Assembly (NCBI RefSeq): GCF_016862975.1
Contig: NZ_BONZ01000013.1
Coordinates: forward strand, 62,001 to 126,000
Source: Rugosimonospora africana
GTDB lineage: Bacteria > Actinomycetota > Actinomycetes > Mycobacteriales > Micromonosporaceae
Direction: 5' to 3'
Length of the DNA: 64,000 bases
The notes below the pieces were generated by a model. That model made no database searches. It worked only from the letters and a program-made list of their open reading frames with translations, and was not told the DNA's origin. The position numbers were made by a program, and so were the translations under genes. This document shows positions 27,921-36,135 of this stretch, piece by piece (position 1 is the first letter of the stretch; each line of letters begins with the position of its first letter).

Positions 27921-29624
27921 TCAGAACGAGCGCGCTCGGCGCATCACCCGCGGGCGCCCGTCGGGGTCGCACAGGTACCGGTACATCGGAACGGCGAGCA
28001 GCCGCCCCAGGCGCCCGAGGTGGGGCGGGTGGTAGGCGCGCAGCCGCCCGCGCGGTCGTGGTGTACCGTCCGGGAGCCGGTGCCAGTCGTCGAGTGCCCC
28101 GGCGGCGTGCCGGTACGCGTCGAACAGCCCGCGCGGGTCGCGCAGATCGGCGTCATCGCCGGCCGCCCGGTCCAGATGCTCGTGGGCCAGCCGGAGGCGC
28201 AGCGCCCGCCCGAAGCCCGTACCGGCGTCCGTGTCCATGACCGCGCAGCTGAGTTCGGAGTCGTGTGTCCAGGACCGCAGGTTGAGGTTGTCGGAACCGA
28301 CACAGGTCCACACGTCATCGATGACACACACCTTCGCGTGGACGTAGATCGGCCGGCTCTCGTGATTCTCGATCCCGTAGACGGCGACCCGGTCCCGCCC
28401 GGCGTCGTGAAGCATCCGCAGGGCCCGGGCGCGGCCGACGCACTCGGCCCGTGCGGTGCTGCCGTCGGTGTCTGGATGCAGCGGGATCACCGCGACCATG
28501 AGCAGCTGCGGCTCGCGGCGGAGCGCGGCGGCAAAGACCTCCGTCACCTCGGTCGACCAGAGGTACTGGTCCTCCAGGTAGATGAGCGACCGGGCCCGCC
28601 CCACAGCTTTCAGGTACGCGCGAGCGATGCTGCGTTCTCCCGCCCGGGCGAACGGATATCCGGGGTATCGGCGAGGGTAGGTTCGCAGCACCTGCACCGC
28701 CTGGGAGCCACACGCACCGGGATCCGCCGACTGCTCCGGCAGGCGATCGGCGCTCAGGTCGTCGTGGTCCACGATGCTGCCGAGCAGCCGGATCGGATTG
28801 TGGGACAACGCGGCGGGATCGGTCCACCGTTCCCGGAAGGTGGCTTCGACGTCGCCGACCGCGGGACCGCGCACGGCGAGTTGGATGTCATGCCAGGGCG
28901 GCGGATCGCCGTAGACCGACGGCATCTCCTGCTTCCGGGGATCGCCGTGGTGCCGCTCGTCATCTCTGCGCGAATGACATAGATCGATGCCGCCGACGAA
29001 CGCGACGTCGCGTGAGGATCGGTCACGGTACCGTACGACGACCATTTTCTGGTGGTGGGAACCGCCCCACCGGATCCGCATGTCCAGCAGGCACTCGCCG
29101 CCCGCCGCCTCAATCTCGGCGCCCAGGCGCCGGTTCTCGGCGCTGCTGAAACGTAGCAGGTCCAGATGCGAGCGCCAGATCAGTCCCTTGACGGTGACTC
29201 CGCGCGCCGCCGCGTGACACAGCAGGGACGAGATGGAGGTGCCTTCATCGTCGACCGGCTCGTCCGGGTCGCCCCGCCAGTCGGTGAACAGCACCAGATC
29301 GCCGGCACGGGTGGCCGACACCGCTTCGCGCAACGCGGCGAAGTATTCCCGGCCGTGTACCAGTGGAACCACCTCGTTGCCGACCGTCCAGGCCTCACCG
29401 CCGGCGTGCCGGCGGTCGATGCCGGTGTCGGGATTGCCCCGCTCCTCGGCGCTCAGGAACCAGTCGGCGGGGCACGGCGGTGGCTGCGATACCGCGCGGG
29501 ATCCGGTCGCGGGAATCCGCGAAAGCTGATCGTCGGGGTACGGCAGCCGGGGAGCGGGCAGCACCGGTCCCGGACGGGTTCCGGACTCGCCCCGCTCATC
29601 CTGTGGTCGTGAGCGTGTCGGCAT
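27921..29624 (-). CDS. Phospholipase D-family protein (two HKD motifs)
   Basis: 567 residues. Two phospholipase D phosphodiesterase motifs: first SHHQKMVVVRYRDRSSRDVA with GGIDLCHSRRDD after it, second YVHAKVCVIDDVWTCVGSDN followed by LNLRS. This is the architecture of bacterial PLD and cardiolipin-synthase-like enzymes acting on phosphatidyl or other phosphodiester substrates. No clear signal peptide or transmembrane helix is present, so it is probably cytoplasmic or peripheral. N-terminal 60 residues are Pro/Arg-rich and disordered. Divergent from a TetR gene 252 bases away that may control it. Confidence 0.88.
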   Translation of the reverse strand: MPTRSRPQDERGESGTRPGPVLPAPRLPYPDDQLSRIPATGSRAVSQPPPCPADWFLSAEERGNPDTGIDRRHAGGEAWTVGNEVVPLVHGREYFAALREAVSATRAGDLVLFTDWRGDPDEPVDDEGTSISSLLCHAAARGVTVKGLIWRSHLDLLRFSSAENRRLGAEIEAAGGECLLDMRIRWGGSHHQKMVVVRYRDRSSRDVAFVGGIDLCHSRRDDERHHGDPRKQEMPSVYGDPPPWHDIQLAVRGPAVGDVEATFRERWTDPAALSHNPIRLLGSIVDHDDLSADRLPEQSADPGACGSQAVQVLRTYPRRYPGYPFARAGERSIARAYLKAVGRARSLIYLEDQYLWSTEVTEVFAAALRREPQLLMVAVIPLHPDTDGSTARAECVGRARALRMLHDAGRDRVAVYGIENHESRPIYVHAKVCVIDDVWTCVGSDNLNLRSWTHDSELSCAVMDTDAGTGFGRALRLRLAHEHLDRAAGDDADLRDPRGLFDAYRHAAGALDDWHRLPDGTPRPRGRLRAYHPPHLGRLGRLLAVPMYRYLCDPDGRPRVMRRARSF

Positions 29625-29790
29625 GCCCGATGCTGTTCCCCGTGGGGTGATCAGCTATGCCCCGCCCGACTCGGTCGATCTTGGCACCGGATCTCGCGGT
29701 GTCCCCGGTTGGCGACTTCGTCTGATCCGCGCCACGGGTAGCATTATGAACCGGAGGCACCTCCACCTGGGGTTCTCCACCGCCGCGACC

Positions 29791-29846
29791 CGAAACAGCC
29801 ACCGCGACCCGAACAGCCACCGCGACCCGAACAGCCACCGCCAACC
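29791..29846. repeat. Three tandem copies of an 18-bp unit before the TetR gene
   Basis: Unit CGAACAGCCACCGCGACC, copies at 29791-29809 (one extra A), 29810-29827 and 29828-29846 (last bases altered). It lies 31 bases before the TetR start, between possible promoter and gene. Confidence 0.85.
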
Positions 29847-29876
29847 GATCGGCCAGCCGCAGACCAGGAGGAGCCC

Positions 29877-30458
29877 GTGTCCGCCCCCGACAGCCGGCCA
29901 CTGCGCGCGGACGCGCAGCGCAACCGCGACCGGTTGCTCGAAGCCGCGGTGCGGGCTTTTTCCACCGACGATCCCGAGGTGACGCTGGACGGGATCGCGA
30001 AGGACGCGGGTGTCGGGATCGGCACGCTGTACCGGCACTTCCCCACCCGGGAGGCGCTCGTCGAGGCGGCGTACCGCAATGAGCTGGCGCGGCTGTGCGA
30101 CGCCGCCGCCGACCTCTTGCGCGCCATGCCCCCGGACGAGGCGCTGCGGACCTGGATGGACCGGTTCGTCGAGTACATGACGACCAAGCGGGGCATGGCG
30201 GCCGCATTGCGCGCGGTCATCGCGTCGGGTGGGAATCCGTACGCGCAGAGCCGGGACTCGATGATCGCCGCGATCGGGTCGTTGTTGCGCGCCGGGGCCG
30301 AAGCGGGGACGGTCCGGCCCGATGTCGACCCGGGCGATGTCCTGGTGAGCCTGAGCGGTGTGACCCTCGCGACCGCCGAACCGGCGCAACGCGAACAGGC
30401 CGGCCGGGTTCTGGACCTGCTGATGGACGGGCTGCGGTACCGGGGCGCATCGGCCTGA
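29877..30458 (+). CDS. TetR-family transcriptional regulator
   Basis: 193 residues, GTG at 29877 with AGGAGGA ending five bases upstream. N-terminal HTH: NRDRLLEAAVRAFSTDDPEV, then LDGIAKDAGVGIGTLYRHFP. C-terminal ligand-binding domain is helical with DRFVEYMTTKRGMAAALRAV and a last helix VLDLLMDGLRYRG, typical of the SCO-type TetR group with a TetR_C_SbtR-like end. It is a repressor of unknown ligand. Preceded by three 18-bp repeats; the divergent phospholipase gene is a candidate target. Confidence 0.93.
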   Translation: MSAPDSRPLRADAQRNRDRLLEAAVRAFSTDDPEVTLDGIAKDAGVGIGTLYRHFPTREALVEAAYRNELARLCDAAADLLRAMPPDEALRTWMDRFVEYMTTKRGMAAALRAVIASGGNPYAQSRDSMIAAIGSLLRAGAEAGTVRPDVDPGDVLVSLSGVTLATAEPAQREQAGRVLDLLMDGLRYRGASA

Positions 30459-30652
30459 CGCCGTCCGGGGCGTACCCGACCGGTTGTCCGGTCGGGGTTC
30501 CTGCCGCGACCGGTCCGGTACGCGAGGTGTGCGCCCGGCCGCGCCCGATCCGTCCGCGAATCCCCGGCTCGGCGGCGGCCAGATCCCGGAATGGCCGGCC
30601 CCGGCGGTTGGTTGTAACCCGGTGACGCCGACACGTTCACTGGCGCGCTCCC

Positions 30653-30681
30653 CTAAAACCCTTATGACACAAGGCTTTTAG
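30653..30681. promoter_or_regulatory. Inverted repeat before the C39-like peptidase
   Basis: CTAAAACCCTT (30653-30663) and AAGGCTTTTAG (30671-30681) pair at 10 of 11 positions around a 7-base loop. AT-rich in a GC-rich region, 32 bases before the start codon. It may be an operator or a 5' hairpin in the mRNA; a terminator for the TetR gene is less likely as it lies about 195 bases downstream. Confidence 0.55.
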
Positions 30682-30712
30682 CCTGCGCGTCGCCAACCCG
30701 GAAGGCTTGGAA

Positions 30713-31606
30713 TTGAAGACCAACTTCACCCGCTGGCTGCCGTCGATCGCCAAGACGCCGACCCGCAGGACGGCCCTCGCCGCGGTCGGAATCGCCGCTG
30801 TCTGCGGTGGTGTCGCCGGCCCGGCTATCGCCGCCGAGAGCGGAACGACGCCCACGATCACCGGTGGGACCACTGTCACCGCCGCGGAGATCAAGACGGT
30901 AGCCGCGAGTGAGCCCGCGAAGGACGGCAAGTCCGCGCCGGCGAGCAAGCCCGCGCCGGCCGACAAGTCCGCGCCAGCGGGCAAGCACGCCTCGAAGGGC
31001 GATCACGCTTCGAAGGGCGACGCGAACCGGCACGGGGATTCCGGCAAGAACGACCACCGGTCCGCGCCCAAGAAGCCGGCCGCTCCGGCCTACCCGGCCG
31101 CGAAGCAGTTGAACTACCAGTACCAGGGGCAGATCAACTTCTTCTACTGCGGCCCGGCAGCGACCCGGATCGCGCTGAGCGCGCAGGGCCACTCGCTGAG
31201 CCAGGACGACGTCGCCGGCAAGCTGGGTACGACCATCAACGGCACCCCGTCGGCGGTGGACACCACCCGCGTGCTGAACAGCATCGATGGTCCGAACACG
31301 TACCACACGACCGACGTCCCGCATAAGCTCGTCACCTCGAAGCAGGTCGACCAGTTCCGCGGTGACGTGATGCGGGCCATCAACAACGGCAACCCGGTGG
31401 TGGCCAACATCGCGGGTACCGGGGTCGACACGCTGGGCGGGGCCCACTCGTACGACGGCGGTCACTACGTGACCGTGGTCGGGTACGCCGACGACGGGCA
31501 CACCGTACTCATCGCCGACCCGGCTGACACGGTGGCCGACGGCTCGTACTGGATGAGCACCGGCGACGTGACCACCTGGATGGGGAACCACGGGTACTCG
31601 TCCTGA
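30713..31606 (+). CDS. Secreted C39-like cysteine peptidase
   Basis: About 297 residues, TTG start at 30713 with GGAAGG at 30700-30705 at 7 bases; a TTG at 30707 is too close. Signal peptide with twin-arg-like RR: KTPTRRTALAAVGIAAVCGG ending GPAIAAES. Then a Lys/Ala/Ser/Pro-rich low-complexity linker (SAPASKPAPADKSAPAGKHA) of about 70 residues, and a papain-like C39_2 domain: catalytic Cys in INFFYCGPAATRIALSAQGH, then His in GGHYVTVVGYADDGHT and Asp in LIADPADTVAD. Cleaves peptides outside the cell; role unknown, possibly toward peptidoglycan or surface proteins. Followed by a 16-bp perfect terminator. Confidence 0.85.
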   Translation: MKTNFTRWLPSIAKTPTRRTALAAVGIAAVCGGVAGPAIAAESGTTPTITGGTTVTAAEIKTVAASEPAKDGKSAPASKPAPADKSAPAGKHASKGDHASKGDANRHGDSGKNDHRSAPKKPAAPAYPAAKQLNYQYQGQINFFYCGPAATRIALSAQGHSLSQDDVAGKLGTTINGTPSAVDTTRVLNSIDGPNTYHTTDVPHKLVTSKQVDQFRGDVMRAINNGNPVVANIAGTGVDTLGGAHSYDGGHYVTVVGYADDGHTVLIADPADTVADGSYWMSTGDVTTWMGNHGYSS

Positions 31607-31630
31607 CGGACTCGACACTCCTTTCGCACC

Positions 31631-31667
31631 GGCCCGGCCCGGCGGTACCTCACCGCCGGGCCGGGCC
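31631..31667 (+). terminator. Perfect 16-bp hairpin terminator
   Basis: GGCCCGGCCCGGCGGT (31631-31646) pairs perfectly with 31652-31667, loop ACCTC, followed by ATTTCCGTCT. It begins 25 bases after the peptidase stop. Confidence 0.85.
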
Positions 31668-31793
31668 ATTTCCGTCTCCTGCCACGGATTGCCGGGGTCG
31701 CGACGGCAAGGCTGGCCGGCGGTTTGACCGGCACCACCGCCAGACGGGCCGGGTATCCGGTTTGACCGCCACCATCACGGGCATGCCTGGTGC

Positions 31794-32186
31794 ATGGACG
31801 AGCGCCAAGACCAGCCGGACCCGGAACTCGACCTCGCGGCGATAGACCGGGATCCCGATCTCAACGCGACCCTGGACCGGGACACCGACCTCGACGAACT
31901 GCGTGACGGCGGCCCGAGCCGCACGCCGGGTACCCGGACGACAACCGCCCGGACGACGCTGATCGGTACGACGACCGGGCGCGCCGGCCGGGCCATGACC
32001 CCGGGCAAGCGGCACCCCCGACCCGGGGCGGGCCCGACCACCACCGGCGATGCCACCACCGGCGGCATGAACACGCCGACCGGAATGGGGACCAGCGACG
32101 CCAACTCGACCGGGCAGGTCGGCGGCGCCCCGGAGACCGGGGCCCGGGCGCGGCGCGAGCAGGATCGCGAAGAGCCCGAGCGCTGA
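31794..32186 (+). CDS. Hypothetical low-complexity acidic/Thr-rich protein
   Basis: 130 residues, ATG, no good ribosome site seen. N-terminal third is acidic (ELDLAAIDRDPDLNATLDRD), the rest is Thr/Gly/Pro/Arg-rich (TPGTRTTTARTTLIGTTTGR; GGMNTPTGMGTSDANSTGQV) and ends with charged REQDREEPER. Third codon positions are almost all G or C, which favours coding. It is predicted disordered, without signal peptide or helix. It precedes the PadR gene in the same direction, but the palindromic promoter of PadR lies between, so they are probably separate units. Confidence 0.5.
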   Translation: MDERQDQPDPELDLAAIDRDPDLNATLDRDTDLDELRDGGPSRTPGTRTTTARTTLIGTTTGRAGRAMTPGKRHPRPGAGPTTTGDATTGGMNTPTGMGTSDANSTGQVGGAPETGARARREQDREEPER

Positions 32187-32228
32187 TCCGGGGACCCGCC
32201 GGACCGATCCGAGCCCCAGCTCAACCCC

Positions 32229-32245
32229 TATACACAATGTGTATA
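32229..32245. promoter_or_regulatory. PadR operator palindrome
   Basis: TATACACA-A-TGTGTATA (32229-32245): perfect 8-bp arms with a single central base, 22 bases before the PadR ATG. Its AT content stands out. PadR proteins recognise ATGTxxxACAT-like palindromes, so this is the likely autoregulatory operator of the PadR-ABC operon. Confidence 0.8.
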
Positions 32246-32267
32246 CCTCTGGGTGTAGAGTTCGGGC

Positions 32268-32792
32268 ATGTCAATCGGACAGGTATTCCTCGGGCTGCTT
32301 GAGTCCCGGCCGAGTTACGGGTACGACCTCAAGCGCTCCTACGACGAGCGTTTCGGCCAGGACCGCCCCCTGCACTTCGGGCAGGTCTACTCCACGCTGT
32401 CCCGGCTGCTGAAGCACGGCCTCATCGAGGTCGACGGGGTCGAGCCGGGCGGTGGCCCGGAGCGTAAGCGCTACGCCATCACCGGCGCCGGCGTGACCGA
32501 CGTCCAGCGGTGGCTCGCGCAGCCCGAGAAGCCCGAGCCGTACCTGCAGAGCACGCTGTACGCCAAGGTCGTGCTCGCCCTGCTCACCGAGCGCCCCGCG
32601 GCCGAGATCCTGGATACCCAACGGACCGAGCACCTGCGACTCATGCGCGAACTGACCCAGCGCAAGCTGGACGGCGACTTCACGGTCCAGCTCATCAGCG
32701 ACCACGCGCTCTTCCACCTGGAGGCGGACCTGCGCTGGCTGGAGCTGACCTCGGCCCGGCTCGACCAGCTCGCGACGGTGGTCCGGTCATGA
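32268..32792 (+). CDS. PadR-family transcriptional regulator
   Basis: 174 residues. Winged-helix DNA-binding domain: VFLGLLESRPSYGYDLKRSY, FGQVYSTLSRLLKHGLIEVD and the wing PGGGPERKRYAITGAGVTDV, then a C-terminal helical dimerisation domain (Vir_C-like, LRELTQRKLDGDFTVQLISD). Represses multidrug or stress exporters, released by drugs or phenolic compounds. It overlaps the ABC ATPase start (ATGA at 32789), so repressor and exporter are one operon, and the palindrome at 32229 is its operator. Confidence 0.95.
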   Translation: MSIGQVFLGLLESRPSYGYDLKRSYDERFGQDRPLHFGQVYSTLSRLLKHGLIEVDGVEPGGGPERKRYAITGAGVTDVQRWLAQPEKPEPYLQSTLYAKVVLALLTERPAAEILDTQRTEHLRLMRELTQRKLDGDFTVQLISDHALFHLEADLRWLELTSARLDQLATVVRS

Positions 32793-33490
32793 CCGCTTCG
32801 GAACGGCCGTCCGGCGACGCGCTGCTGGCAGCCATCGACCTGCAGAAGTCGTTCGGGGCGACCGCCGCACTGGCTGGCGCCACGCTGCGGATCCGGCCCG
32901 GCGAGGTGGTCGCGGTGATGGGTCCGTCCGGGTCGGGCAAGTCGACGCTGCTGCACTGCCTGGCCGGCATCGTCCGGCCGGACGCCGGCAGGGTGGTGTA
33001 CGCCGGCCGTGAGCTGTCCGCGCTGTCGGACAGTGAGCGCAGCGCGCTGCGCCGCAGCGAGTTCGGGTTCGTGTTCCAGTTCGGTCAGCTGGTACCGGAG
33101 CTGACCTGCCTGGAAAACGTCGCGCTGCCGCTGCGGCTGAGCGGGGTACGGCGCCGGGAGGCACAGCGCCGGGCGACCGGCTGGCTGGACCGGTTGGAGG
33201 TCACCGACGTGGCCGGCAAGCGGCCCGGTGAGGTGTCCGGCGGTCAGGGGCAGCGGGTCGCGGTGGCCCGTGCGCTGGTCACCGACCCCCGCGTCATCTT
33301 CGCCGACGAGCCCACCGGCGCGCTCGACTCGCTCAACGGCGAGCGGGTGATGCGACTGTTCACCAAGGCCGCGAAGAGCAGCGGTTCGGCCGTGGTACTG
33401 GTCACCCACGAACCGCGGGTGGCGGCGTACTCCGACCGAGAGGTGGTGGTCCGCGACGGCCGTACCCGGGCTGAGGAGATGGTGGCGTGA
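32789..33490 (+). CDS. ABC transporter ATPase, MacB-like, PadR operon
   Basis: 233 residues from ATG 32789. Walker A GPSGSGKSTLLHC, signature EVSGGQGQRVAVARAL, Walker B VIFADEPTGALDSLNG, switch LVTHEPRVAAYSD. Belongs to the MacB/LolD group that drives FtsX-like permeases. Coupled on both sides: its ATG overlaps the PadR stop and its last codon overlaps the GTG of the permease at 33487. It energises release or export of an unknown compound that presumably is, or is related to, the PadR ligand. Confidence 0.95.
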   Translation: MTASERPSGDALLAAIDLQKSFGATAALAGATLRIRPGEVVAVMGPSGSGKSTLLHCLAGIVRPDAGRVVYAGRELSALSDSERSALRRSEFGFVFQFGQLVPELTCLENVALPLRLSGVRRREAQRRATGWLDRLEVTDVAGKRPGEVSGGQGQRVAVARALVTDPRVIFADEPTGALDSLNGERVMRLFTKAAKSSGSAVVLVTHEPRVAAYSDREVVVRDGRTRAEEMVA

Positions 33491-35889
33491 CGCCCGGGGG
33501 AACGCAGCCGGAGCTGGGTTTTGGCGGAGGCGAGCACCCCCCACGTTTCCCCAGCCGGTGGACGCGCGACCTGACTCTCGGCGCTCGGCTCGCGTTCGCC
33601 GGCGGTCGCGAGGGCTGGCTGCGTACCGCGCTCACCGCGATCGGCATCGGGCTCGGCGTCGTGCTGCTGCTCGGCTGCGCCGCCGTGCCGAACATCCTGC
33701 GGGCGCACACCGGGAGGGTGGCCGCCCGGGCCGACGATTTCTCCTTCGCGACCACCGACCTTCCGCGCGGCGACGCGACGCTGCTGGTCGCCGACATCGA
33801 CACCCGGTACCGGGAATGGAACATCCGCGGCCAGCTCCTCCAGCCGGAGGGTCCTCGGGCACCGCTACCTCCGGGGCTGTCCGCCCTGCCCGGCCCGGGG
33901 CAACTGGTCGTGTCGCCGGCCCTGGCCAGGCTGCTCGACTCGCCGGACGGCGCGCTGCTGCGTCCCCGGTTCGAGTACCCGGTCGTCGGCACGATCGGCG
34001 AAGCCGGCCTGCTCGGACCGAACGAGTATGCCTTCTATCTGGGCAGCGACCAGTTGGAGGAGGTTTCGAGGGGACCGATCGGCAGGCGGATCGACCACTT
34101 CGGGGCGGTCCACGCGAGCCAGCCGTTGAGCCCGATGCTGATCCTGCTGGTGCTCATCATCTTCGTAGTCCTGCTGCTGCCCGTCGTGGTGTTCGTCGCG
34201 ACCGCCGTGCGCTTCGGGGGTGAGCACCGCGACCGCCGGCTGGCGGCGCTGCGGCTGGTCGGCGCGGACGGTGCGATGACCCGGCGGGTCGCGGCCGGCG
34301 AGGGGCTGCTCGGCGCGGCGCTCGGAGTCGGGCTGGGGATCGTGGGTTTCCTCGTCGCGCGCGAGTTCGCCGGGGTGGTCACCCTTTACGACCAGAGTGT
34401 GTACCCGGCGGATGTGCGCCCCAGCCTCGCGTTGGGCCTGCTCGTCGTACTCGCCGTTCCGGCCGTCGCGGTCGGCGTCAACCTGCTCGCCCTGCGCCGG
34501 GTCGTCATCGAACCGCTCGGGGTGGTCCGCCAGGCGGCGGGTACCCGGCGCCGGCTGTGGTGGCGGCTCACCCTCCCGGTGCTCGGCGTCGCCGCGCTGT
34601 ACCCGCTGTCCCCGGGGACTGACCTGCGGGACGGCACGGTCGCGCAGATCCAGGTGACCACCGGCGCCATCCTGCTCCTGCTCGGCGTCGCGGCCCTGCT
34701 GCCGTGGCTCATCGAGGTGGTCGTCGCCCGGCTCGGTACCGGCTCCGTGCCCTGGCAACTCGCCATGCGCCGGCTGCAACTGGGCGGCGGCACCTCGGCC
34801 CGGGCTGTCGTCGGGGTGGCCGTCGCCGCGGCCGGCGCGGTCGCGCTGCAGATGCTGTTCGGTGCGGCGGCACGTGCGAACACGGTGTCGACCGGCCAGG
34901 ATCCCAGCCGGATCCAGGTCGAGGTCAGCCTCATCGGGCAGGACAGCGCGCAGGAGGTGACGCTGCTGCACCGGCTGCTGGCCACGCCCGGGGTGACTTC
35001 CGGGTACGGCATGACGCACTTCAGCATCGTCGATCCCGCACAGCTCAAGCCGCACAGCCAAGGCAGCCAGCCGGGAATCTGGGACCTGACGGTCGCCGAC
35101 TGTGCCTCGCTGCGCCAGATGCTCGTCATCGACGAGTGCGCCGACGGCGACGTGTTCCAGGCCAGTCCCACCGGCGCACCGGATCCCACGGATCCCCACC
35201 CCGGCGAGCGGGTCCTCATCGGCGACCCGGACCAGCCGAATGCTCCACATTGGACGATCCCGGCGACGGCCCGCGCGGTGCGGTCGGCGACCGATGCCAG
35301 CGGGTTGACTTACACCGGGCTGATGGCGACGCCCGGCGCCATCTCCGGATCGGCGCTTCCCCGGCCGGGGATCGTCGTCGACCTGCGGGCCGACGACGAC
35401 GATCCGGACGCCATCGAACGCGTCCGCAACACGGCGGCGGGCGTCGACCCGCTGGCCGACGTCACGTCGCTGCGGGCGACCGCCGAGAACCACAACTTCG
35501 CGGTCATCCGGCGCGGGCTGGCGATCGGCGCGCTCGCCACTCTCCTGCTGGTCGGCGCGAGCCTGCTCGTCGGCACGCTGGAGCAGCTACGCGAGCGGCG
35601 GCGGCTGCTGGCGGTACTGGTCGCGTTCGGTACCAAGCGGACGACCCTGAGCCGTTCGGTGCTCTGGCAGACCGCGATCCCGGTCCTGCTCGCCATGGCG
35701 CTGGCCGTCCTGGCCGGCGTCGGACTGGGCGCCATCCTGCTCCGGATGGTGCACGAGCCGGTGCGGATGGACTGGTCCGGCATCGGTCTCATCACTGCGG
35801 CGGCGGGGCTGGTCGTGCTGCTGGTGACCGGGCTGAGCCTGCCGCTGCTGTACCGGTTGATGCGCCCGGACGGCCTGCGTACCGAGTGA
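33487..35889 (+). CDS. FtsX-like ABC permease, PadR operon
   Basis: 800 residues, GTG overlapping the ATPase stop. N-terminal helix LTAIGIGLGVVLLLGCAAVP, extracytoplasmic domain, FtsX block with ILLVLIIFVVLLLPVVVFVA and LRLVGADGAMTRRVAAGE loop, central helices, second extracytoplasmic domain (about residues 455-670) and a second FtsX block LVGASLLVGTLEQLRERRRL, ending LLYRLMRPDGLRTE. The two-block arrangement resembles the other permease at 10738, but the loops differ, so substrate specificity is unlikely to be shared. Confidence 0.92.
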   Translation: MTPGGTQPELGFGGGEHPPRFPSRWTRDLTLGARLAFAGGREGWLRTALTAIGIGLGVVLLLGCAAVPNILRAHTGRVAARADDFSFATTDLPRGDATLLVADIDTRYREWNIRGQLLQPEGPRAPLPPGLSALPGPGQLVVSPALARLLDSPDGALLRPRFEYPVVGTIGEAGLLGPNEYAFYLGSDQLEEVSRGPIGRRIDHFGAVHASQPLSPMLILLVLIIFVVLLLPVVVFVATAVRFGGEHRDRRLAALRLVGADGAMTRRVAAGEGLLGAALGVGLGIVGFLVAREFAGVVTLYDQSVYPADVRPSLALGLLVVLAVPAVAVGVNLLALRRVVIEPLGVVRQAAGTRRRLWWRLTLPVLGVAALYPLSPGTDLRDGTVAQIQVTTGAILLLLGVAALLPWLIEVVVARLGTGSVPWQLAMRRLQLGGGTSARAVVGVAVAAAGAVALQMLFGAAARANTVSTGQDPSRIQVEVSLIGQDSAQEVTLLHRLLATPGVTSGYGMTHFSIVDPAQLKPHSQGSQPGIWDLTVADCASLRQMLVIDECADGDVFQASPTGAPDPTDPHPGERVLIGDPDQPNAPHWTIPATARAVRSATDASGLTYTGLMATPGAISGSALPRPGIVVDLRADDDDPDAIERVRNTAAGVDPLADVTSLRATAENHNFAVIRRGLAIGALATLLLVGASLLVGTLEQLRERRRLLAVLVAFGTKRTTLSRSVLWQTAIPVLLAMALAVLAGVGLGAILLRMVHEPVRMDWSGIGLITAAAGLVVLLVTGLSLPLLYRLMRPDGLRTE

Positions 35890-35932
35890 ACTCGGCAGAC
35901 GGGTACCGGCACGGTCGGGTATCGTCTCGGCC

Positions 35933-36004
35933 ATGGCGTGGTACGGCGCGAACCTCCGACGAGGGCGAACCCTGGCTCGTTCGCGAGCCTTCCCGTCCGC
36001 CTGA
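35933..36004 (+). promoter_or_regulatory. Arginine-codon leader peptide upstream of argS (putative attenuator)
   Basis: A 23-codon ORF starting ATG 35933 and ending TGA 36002-36004 reads M A W Y G A N L R R G R T L A R S R A F P S A. Five of 23 codons are Arg (CGA at 35957, 35960, 35966, 35984, CGT at 35978), four of them the rare CGA. A -10-like TATCGT (35920-35925) suggests a leaderless transcript starting at this ATG. Inside it GGCTCG-TTCG-CGAGCC (35974-35989) is a perfect tetraloop hairpin. The last codons TCCGCC (35996-36001) can pair with GGCGGA (36029-36034), the left arm of the next hairpin. This is the geometry of ribosome-mediated attenuation responding to charged tRNA-Arg. Confidence 0.65.
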
Positions 36005-36026
36005 GCTGACCACCCACGTCTGATCG

Positions 36027-36047
36027 ACGGCGGATCGAATCCGCCGT
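36027..36047 (+). terminator. Putative attenuator terminator hairpin of argS
   Basis: ACGGCGGAT (36027-36035) and ATCCGCCGT (36039-36047): perfect 9-bp stem, loop CGA, followed by TTCCC. Its left arm is also complementary to the end of the leader ORF, so terminator and antiterminator exclude each other. It lies 89 bases before the argS start. Confidence 0.6.
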
Positions 36048-36135
36048 TCCCTTCGCATCCGCGCGATCGATCCGCTTCCGAAGCCCCGCAGGTGATCCGG
36101 GCGAGCCCCGGACCGGAGCCGATTGGTACGCGCTG

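Noticed and set aside
35890-36135. T-box riboswitch before argS
   Set aside because: No T-box consensus (AGGGTGGNACCGCG) or stem I could be found; the leader ORF with Arg codons explains the region better.
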